A stretch of DNA of 8,501 bases from Prevotella sp. (lineage in GTDB: Bacteria > Bacteroidota > Bacteroidia > Bacteroidales > Bacteroidaceae). Under the pieces are notes generated by a model, which was not told the DNA's origin, made no database searches, and worked only from the letters and a program-made list of their open reading frames with translations. Each line of letters starts with the position of its first letter. The first letter of the stretch is position 1. The position numbers and the translations under genes are program-made. Below are positions 4,918 to 8,501 of this stretch, in pieces. The stretch covers positions 1 to 8,501 of the forward strand of contig JAHHQW010000075.1 of NCBI GenBank assembly GCA_020026195.1, read 5' to 3'.

Positions 4918-6702
4918 ATGAAGAATACAATTAATGAAAGAATATCGGCTTTAAGAGATGTCATGAGAAGAGAAAGTCTTGATGCTTTCATCTTCCCAAG
5001 TACAGATCCGCATAATGGAGAATATATCCCTGAGCATTGGGAATCGAGAAAATGGATTTCGGGTTTTAATGGTTCTGCGGGCACTGCCGTGGTAACGCTG
5101 AATGAGGCTGCCCTGTGGACAGATTCAAGATATTTCATCGCAGCAGAAGAACAGCTGGCAGGTACTGATTTTAAACTGATGAAGCTCAAGATGCCTGGTA
5201 CTCCTACAATTACAGAGTGGCTCGGTCGTGTACTGGCTTCCTCAAAGAGTCCTCAGGTAGGCATTGACGGAATGGTGATGTCGCGCAATGAAGTGGAACA
5301 GATTAAACTTGAACTACGTGCTGAAGGCGGTATCACTTTAAGAACAAATTTTGATCCTCTGAAAGAAATATGGACCGATCGTCCTGCCGTTTCTGAGGAT
5401 AAAATCTTTATTCAGCCGCTTGAGTATGCCGGAATCTCTTGCCGAGACAAAGTTGCTGCCGTAAGAAATAAACTTGCCGAAAAACATGCTGACGGAATAT
5501 TAATAACGGCATTGGATGATATAGCATGGATACTTAATATGCGTGGCAATGACGTACATTGTAATCCTGTGTTTGTGGCATATCTCCTTATCAGCAGTAA
5601 AGATGTCTCTTTATATATAAATAAGGTAAAACTAACATCCGAGACTGAAAAGTATCTGCAGCAGGAGGGTGTATCTGTGTATGAATATGAATCCATCGGC
5701 AAAGGATTGGAAAAATATCCAGACTATAATATATTGTTGGATCCGGATGAGGTTAACTATACTTTATATAACAAGGTAAAGTGCAGTGTTATTTCTGCAC
5801 CATCTCCGGTTAAATATATGAAGGTCGTTAAAAACAATGTAGAAATCGCAGGCTTTAGAAATGCAATGCTGAAAGACGGTATAGCAATGGTTAAGTTCCT
5901 GAAGTGGATTAAGCCGGCTGTAAAGCAAGGCGGACAGACAGAGCTGAGCGTTACTGAAAAGCTGTATAATCTGAGAGCAGAGCAGCCTTTGTTTAAAGGA
6001 ATATCATTCGATACCATAGCCGGATATGCAGAAAACGGAGCCATAGTACATTATGAGGCAGATGAAACAACAGACAAGAAACTTGAGCCTAAAGGTTTCC
6101 TTCTGCTTGATTCTGGCGGACAGTATGTAGATGGTACGACGGACATCACCAGAACGATACCTCTTGGCGAACTTACAGATGAAGAAAAGAAAGTTTATAC
6201 ACTTGTACTGAAGGGACACATCAAGATTGAAAGATGTGTATTCCCCGAAGGAGCGTCTGGAACACAGCTTGACATTCTTGCCCGTGAAGATATGTGGAGG
6301 GCAGGGTACAGTTTCATGCACGGCACAGGTCATGGAGTAGGCTCTTATCTAAATGTTCATGAAGGTTCGCACCAGATAAGAATGGAGTGGAAGCCGGCTC
6401 CGCTGCTTGAAGGAATGACGGTTACGGATGAGCCCGGTATATATTTGCAGGATAAATTCGGAGTCAGAATAGAAAATACCCTGCTTATAACACATAAATA
6501 TACAAATGAATTTGGCAAATTCTTATCATTCGAGTCGCTGACACTATGTCCTATAGATACTCGTCCGATAGTTAAGGAACTTCTGTCGAAAGAAGAAATA
6601 GAATGGCTTAACGATTATCAGAAACGAGTTTATGATGTCCTTGCTCCTCATTTGAATGAAGACGAAAAAGAGTGGCTGCGCATCGAAACAGCTGCAATTT
6701 AA
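4918..6702 (+). CDS. pepP: Xaa-Pro aminopeptidase (aminopeptidase P, M24 family)
   Basis: The enzyme removes the N-terminal residue from peptides whose second residue is proline. At 594 aa it is the long, three-domain form, like eukaryotic cytosolic aminopeptidase P, rather than the roughly 440-aa E. coli PepP. The first creatinase-like domain spans about 1-145 and the second about 160-310. The catalytic pita-bread domain spans about 315-540, and the C-terminal extension runs to 594. All five dinuclear metal ligands are visible with correct spacing: D398 and D409 (LLDSGGQYVDGTTDITRT, 11 apart), H472 (HGTGHGVG), and E505 (TDEPGIY) and E519 (GVRIEN, 14 apart). H468 and H481 match the catalytic shuttle histidines. 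No signal peptide is present, so it is cytosolic. It has its own promoter, is divergent from mdh, and no canonical terminator follows. The gene symbol is assigned by function only. Confidence 0.95.
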   Translation: MKNTINERISALRDVMRRESLDAFIFPSTDPHNGEYIPEHWESRKWISGFNGSAGTAVVTLNEAALWTDSRYFIAAEEQLAGTDFKLMKLKMPGTPTITEWLGRVLASSKSPQVGIDGMVMSRNEVEQIKLELRAEGGITLRTNFDPLKEIWTDRPAVSEDKIFIQPLEYAGISCRDKVAAVRNKLAEKHADGILITALDDIAWILNMRGNDVHCNPVFVAYLLISSKDVSLYINKVKLTSETEKYLQQEGVSVYEYESIGKGLEKYPDYNILLDPDEVNYTLYNKVKCSVISAPSPVKYMKVVKNNVEIAGFRNAMLKDGIAMVKFLKWIKPAVKQGGQTELSVTEKLYNLRAEQPLFKGISFDTIAGYAENGAIVHYEADETTDKKLEPKGFLLLDSGGQYVDGTTDITRTIPLGELTDEEKKVYTLVLKGHIKIERCVFPEGASGTQLDILAREDMWRAGYSFMHGTGHGVGSYLNVHEGSHQIRMEWKPAPLLEGMTVTDEPGIYLQDKFGVRIENTLLITHKYTNEFGKFLSFESLTLCPIDTRPIVKELLSKEEIEWLNDYQKRVYDVLAPHLNEDEKEWLRIETAAI

Positions 6703-6732
6703 GTCTAAAAGGGAGATAAAATCGTAAATAAG

Positions 6733-6766
6733 TGTAGATTGTGCTTGTAAAAACGAGAAATCTATA
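6733..6766 (+). other. Hairpin downstream of the aminopeptidase gene
   Basis: TAGATT (6735-6740) pairs with AATCTA (6759-6764). Nested within, CTTGT (6744-6748) pairs with ACGAG (6753-6757, one G-U) around an AAAA loop. Two weaker pairs extend the base. No T-tract follows, so it is a 3'-end or processing structure at most. It lies between the peptidase stop codon and the rpsU promoter. Confidence 0.45.
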
Positions 6767-6773
6767 TTAAAAC

Positions 6774-6804
6774 TTGTTAGTTTGACAAATATAATGTAAT
6801 TTTG
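6774..6804 (+). promoter_or_regulatory. rpsU promoter
   Basis: TTG at 6774-6776 and TAATTTTG at 6797-6804 are spaced by 20 nt, matching the Bacteroidetes pattern. The leader is about 45-50 nt and AT-rich, with a small hairpin GCTG/CAGC at 6809-6822. It has no Shine-Dalgarno before the ATG at 6858. Confidence 0.75.
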
Positions 6805-6857
6805 CACCGCTGAAAATACAGCAAAGTACTAATTATTTAATAAAAATTTAAAAGACA

Positions 6858-7049
6858 ATGATTATTGTACCGGTAAAAGATGGCGAAAACATCGAAAGAT
6901 CTTTGAAGAAGTTCAAGAGAAAGTTCGAAAGAACAGGGGTTATCAAGGAATTGCGCAAGCGTCAGCAGTTTGACAAACCTTCTGTCCTCAAGAGACTTAA
7001 GATGCAGCACGCTATTTATGTCCAGAAATTGAGAAACACTGAGGAATAA
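6858..7049 (+). CDS. rpsU: 30S ribosomal protein bS21
   Basis: bS21 is a small basic protein of the 30S platform, near the 3' end of 16S rRNA. The 63-aa product has the family start MIIVPVKDGENIERSLKKFKRKFERTG and a helix rich in lysine and arginine (KELRKRQQFDKPS, 30-42), and full family length. In Bacteroidetes bS21 helps sequester the anti-Shine-Dalgarno of 16S rRNA, which explains why most starts here lack that motif (established for the phylum). The gene itself also lacks one. It is followed by xerC after 71 bp, as in the rpsU-xerC-hpf arrangement I recall from the order. A 9-bp stem with two G-U pairs, 7037-7045 with 7053-7061, spans its stop codon. Confidence 0.97.
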   Translation: MIIVPVKDGENIERSLKKFKRKFERTGVIKELRKRQQFDKPSVLKRLKMQHAIYVQKLRNTEE

Positions 7050-7065
7050 AAATTTTCAGTGAAAG

Positions 7066-7097
7066 TTTGGTAGTTTGAATAAATTTCCGTATATTCG
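7066..7097 (+). promoter_or_regulatory. xerC-hpf promoter
   Basis: TTTG at 7066-7069 and TATATTCG at 7090-7097 (one mismatch to TAnnTTTG) are 20 nt apart. The start would fall near 7103, about 18 nt before the ATG of xerC. It would allow xerC-hpf expression apart from rpsU. Confidence 0.6.
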
Positions 7098-7120
7098 TAT
7101 CCAAAGAAGTTGAGACGACG

Positions 7121-8002
7121 ATGGATGTGAAGAGCTTTTTGGAATATATGCGTGTTGAACGCAATAACTCGAAGCTGACGATAAAAGCTTATGGCGAAGA
7201 TCTTGCAGAATTTGAGAAGTATTTCAAGAGCCTTGACTGCGGAATGTCTTGGGAAAATATCGATTCCGATGTTATCCGGGGCTGGATGGTCGAAATGATG
7301 GACAAGGGAAATAACGCCGTTTCAGTAAATCGACGTTTATGTGCCCTCAGATCATTCTATAAATTTGCGTTATCGCATAATTTGGTGACAAAAGATCCTG
7401 CACGCGGAATAACAGGTCCGAAGAAAGAAAAACCTCTGCCTCAGTTCGTTAAAGAGCGCGAGATGGACAGGTTGCTTGATGAGGAAATGTGGAGCGACTC
7501 GTACAGTGATGTACTCGAACGTACTATCATCATTACGTTTTATTCCACAGGTATGAGATTATCTGAACTGACAGGTCTTAGTAATGAAAATGTCGATTTT
7601 TCGACCAGTCAGATAAAAGTCCTCGGTAAGAGGAATAAAGAAAGAATAATCCCATTCGGAAAAGAAATGAGTTGCGTCTTGCAACAATACGTTGAGAAGA
7701 GAAACGAAACCATCTCATCTGCATCGACAGCTTTTTTCATCGACAAAGATGCAAACAGGCTGACATCCGATAAAGTGAGATACATCGTTAAAAAGAACTT
7801 GAGAAAAGTCTGTACATTAAAAAAATGTACGCCTCACGTACTAAGACATTCGTTTGCTACGGCAATGCTCAATCATGATGCAGAGATTGAAAGTTTGAAA
7901 AAGTTGCTTGGGCATCAAAGTTTGGAAACAACAGAGATATACACCCATACAACATTTGAACAGTTAAAGAAGATTTATTCATCAGCCCATCCCAGGGCTT
8001 AA
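7121..8002 (+). CDS. xerC: Tyrosine recombinase XerC-type
   Basis: This is a site-specific recombinase of the Xer family, which with a partner resolves chromosome dimers at dif. The 293-aa protein has normal Xer length. The N-terminal SAM-like core-binding domain covers about 1-85 (FLEYMRVERNNSKLTIKAYGEDL at the start). The catalytic domain covers about 105-290 with the complete active site: R146 (STGMRLSEL), K170 (LGKRNKER), H239 and R242 (TPHVLRHSF), H265 (LLGHQS) and nucleophile Y274 (EIYTHTT). Location between rpsU and hpf, with no cargo or attachment-site repeats, supports a housekeeping Xer protein over a mobile-element integrase. XerC versus XerD cannot be settled from motifs alone; XerC is assigned by synteny. 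The first ATG of the frame is used. hpf follows 20 bp later. Confidence 0.9.
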   Translation: MDVKSFLEYMRVERNNSKLTIKAYGEDLAEFEKYFKSLDCGMSWENIDSDVIRGWMVEMMDKGNNAVSVNRRLCALRSFYKFALSHNLVTKDPARGITGPKKEKPLPQFVKEREMDRLLDEEMWSDSYSDVLERTIIITFYSTGMRLSELTGLSNENVDFSTSQIKVLGKRNKERIIPFGKEMSCVLQQYVEKRNETISSASTAFFIDKDANRLTSDKVRYIVKKNLRKVCTLKKCTPHVLRHSFATAMLNHDAEIESLKKLLGHQSLETTEIYTHTTFEQLKKIYSSAHPRA

Positions 8003-8012
8003 CCTTAAAAAT

Positions 8013-8018
8013 GGAGGT
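8013..8018 (+). promoter_or_regulatory. Shine-Dalgarno GGAGGT deciding the hpf start
   Basis: GGAGGT lies 4 nt upstream of the ATG at 8023. It overlaps the in-frame upstream ATG at 8011, which has nothing comparable before it, so the start at 8023 is preferred. It is one of two strong Shine-Dalgarno sequences noted in the window. Confidence 0.7.
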
Positions 8019-8022
8019 AACT

Positions 8023-8322
8023 ATGGAAGTTAAGATTCAGTCGGTTCATTTCGACGCTACCGAACAGTTAGAGGCGTTTATCAATAAAAAGGCCGAAAAG
8101 TTATTAAAATCATTTGAAGACATAAAGAAAGTAGAGGTGCTATTAAAAGTAGTCAAGCCCGCAACTTCAATGAATAAGGAAGTAAGTCTAAACGTTAGCG
8201 TTCCAAACCAGGTTCTACACGTTGAGAAAACGAGTGGTACATTTGAAGAATCAGTAGACTTGTGCGTTGATTCAATGAAAGTGCAATTGACTAAATATAA
8301 AGAAAAATTAAGAGGACGTTAA
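8023..8322 (+). CDS. hpf: Ribosome hibernation promoting factor, short form (HPF/RaiA family)
   Basis: HPF binds the decoding region of the 30S subunit when growth slows, blocking mRNA and tRNA sites and storing ribosomes. With the start at 8023 the product is 99 aa, beginning MEVKIQSVHFDATEQLEAFI, the usual opening of the Bacteroidales protein. An in-frame ATG at 8011 would add four residues but overlaps the Shine-Dalgarno. The length covers only the S30AE beta-alpha-beta-beta-beta-alpha domain, so this is the short form without the C-terminal dimerisation domain. Basic residues in the last helix (KVQLTKYKEKLRGR) fit rRNA binding. It lies 20 bp after xerC, likely cotranscribed, and is followed by an intrinsic terminator and tRNA-Tyr. 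Confidence 0.93.
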   Translation: MEVKIQSVHFDATEQLEAFINKKAEKLLKSFEDIKKVEVLLKVVKPATSMNKEVSLNVSVPNQVLHVEKTSGTFEESVDLCVDSMKVQLTKYKEKLRGR

Positions 8323-8359
8323 TTAAACTATTTCCTCGTTCAGAGGAATGTTAAATATC

Positions 8360-8417
8360 TGCAGCTACATCTGTGATACTGATGTATATTATAAAATAGG
8401 TGTAGCTGCAATTTTTT
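8360..8417 (+). terminator. Intrinsic terminator after hpf
   Basis: TGCAGCTACA (8360-8369) pairs perfectly with TGTAGCTGCA (8401-8410). Continuing inward to 8374/8396 gives 15 pairs including two G-U. The loop is 21 nt and the tail is ATTTTTT (8411-8417). A separate 6-bp hairpin, TTCCTC/GAGGAA, lies just upstream at 8332-8348. The structure divides xerC-hpf from the tRNA gene. Confidence 0.82.
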
Positions 8418-8418
8418 A

Positions 8419-8433
8419 GTGCTTGTAAAGCAC
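8419..8433 (+). other. Small perfect hairpin just upstream of tRNA-Tyr
   Basis: GTGCTT (8419-8424) and AAGCAC (8428-8433) pair perfectly around GTA. It starts one base after the T-tract of the hpf terminator and ends four bases before the tRNA. It could mark the 5' end or processing site of the tRNA precursor. No consensus promoter was found between it and the terminator. Confidence 0.4.
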
Positions 8434-8437
8434 GAAC

Positions 8438-8501
8438 GGGTAGTTTCCAGAGTGGCCAAATGGGGCAGACTGTAAATCTGCTGTCTTTCGACTTCGGTGG
8501 T
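8438..8501 (+). tRNA. tRNA-Tyr (GTA), 3' end cut by the window
   Basis: The sequence from 8438 matches a class II tRNA. The acceptor strand is GGGTAGT, followed by TT, a D-arm with GAGTGGCCAAA, anticodon stem GCAGA (8465-8469) with TCTGC (8477-8481), and loop CTGTAAA holding anticodon GTA at 8472-8474. A long variable arm follows (8482 onward), and the window ends at the start of the T-arm (GTGGT). The 3' acceptor strand is outside. In Bacteroidales this tRNA usually begins a short tRNA group before tuf (recalled synteny). Confidence 0.93.

Noticed and set aside
6004..6333. 109-aa minus-strand frame within the aminopeptidase gene
   Set aside because: It lies antisense to the conserved catalytic domain and has no independent support.
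7037..7061. Terminator at the end of rpsU
   Set aside because: The stem has two G-U pairs, spans the stop codon and is followed by AAAG rather than a T-tract, so it is not a standard terminator.
8011..8022. Upstream ATG as the start of hpf
   Set aside because: It overlaps the GGAGGT that serves the next ATG at 8023, and the family normally begins with the M-x-[VI]-K-I-Q pattern found there.
7121..8501. Integrase next to a tRNA gene, suggesting an integrative element boundary
   Set aside because: The recombinase has Xer length and sits in the rpsU-xerC-hpf-tRNA order typical of Bacteroidales core genome. No cargo genes or repeated tRNA end are seen inside the window.

Overview
The window reads as chromosomal DNA of a Bacteroidales bacterium, most likely Prevotella or a close relative. 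Three things point there. Almost every gene start is preceded by the Bacteroidetes promoter pattern TTTG (or TTG), about 20 bp, TAnnTTTG, and most starts lack a Shine-Dalgarno sequence. The malate dehydrogenase, aminopeptidase P and enolase are of the kinds usual in this order. The right end carries the rpsU - xerC - hpf - tRNA order that I recall from Bacteroidales upstream of tuf. The genus is an inference from family resemblance, not from a search.

Layout. Positions 1-178 hold a weak terminator-like hairpin of an upstream gene and the eno promoter. eno (179-1492, +) encodes enolase and ends in a strong intrinsic terminator. Positions 1553-1985 have no conventional gene but are the most unusual part of the window. 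They contain four 22-bp imperfect tandem repeats, a 7-bp hairpin, a near-perfect Bacteroidetes promoter, and a leader of about 190 nt. The leader has an AAGGAGGA Shine-Dalgarno, two abutting small reading frames and mutually exclusive base-pairing segments. It leads into a 249-aa protein whose first half looks like a winged-helix Lin1244/Lin1753-type (DUF4373-like) DNA-binding domain.

On the minus strand lie a secreted endonuclease/exonuclease/phosphatase-family protein (2815-3687) and, upstream of it, mdh (3768-4769) with its own terminator between the two. mdh is divergent from a 594-aa aminopeptidase P (4918-6702, +) across a 148-bp spacer with back-to-back promoters and a dyad that overlaps the peptidase promoter.

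The right third is translation and chromosome housekeeping on the plus strand: rpsU (bS21), xerC (tyrosine recombinase), hpf (ribosome hibernation factor), an intrinsic terminator, and the first 64 nt of tRNA-Tyr, cut by the window end. xerC and hpf are 20 bp apart and probably cotranscribed. The metabolic genes are unrelated transcription units: enolase in glycolysis, malate dehydrogenase in the reductive branch towards succinate, and a peptidase for proline-containing peptides.

The best candidate for something undescribed is 1556-2735: an iteron- or operator-like array plus a structured, possibly translated leader in front of a putative DNA-binding protein. Everything else looks like ordinary core genome.
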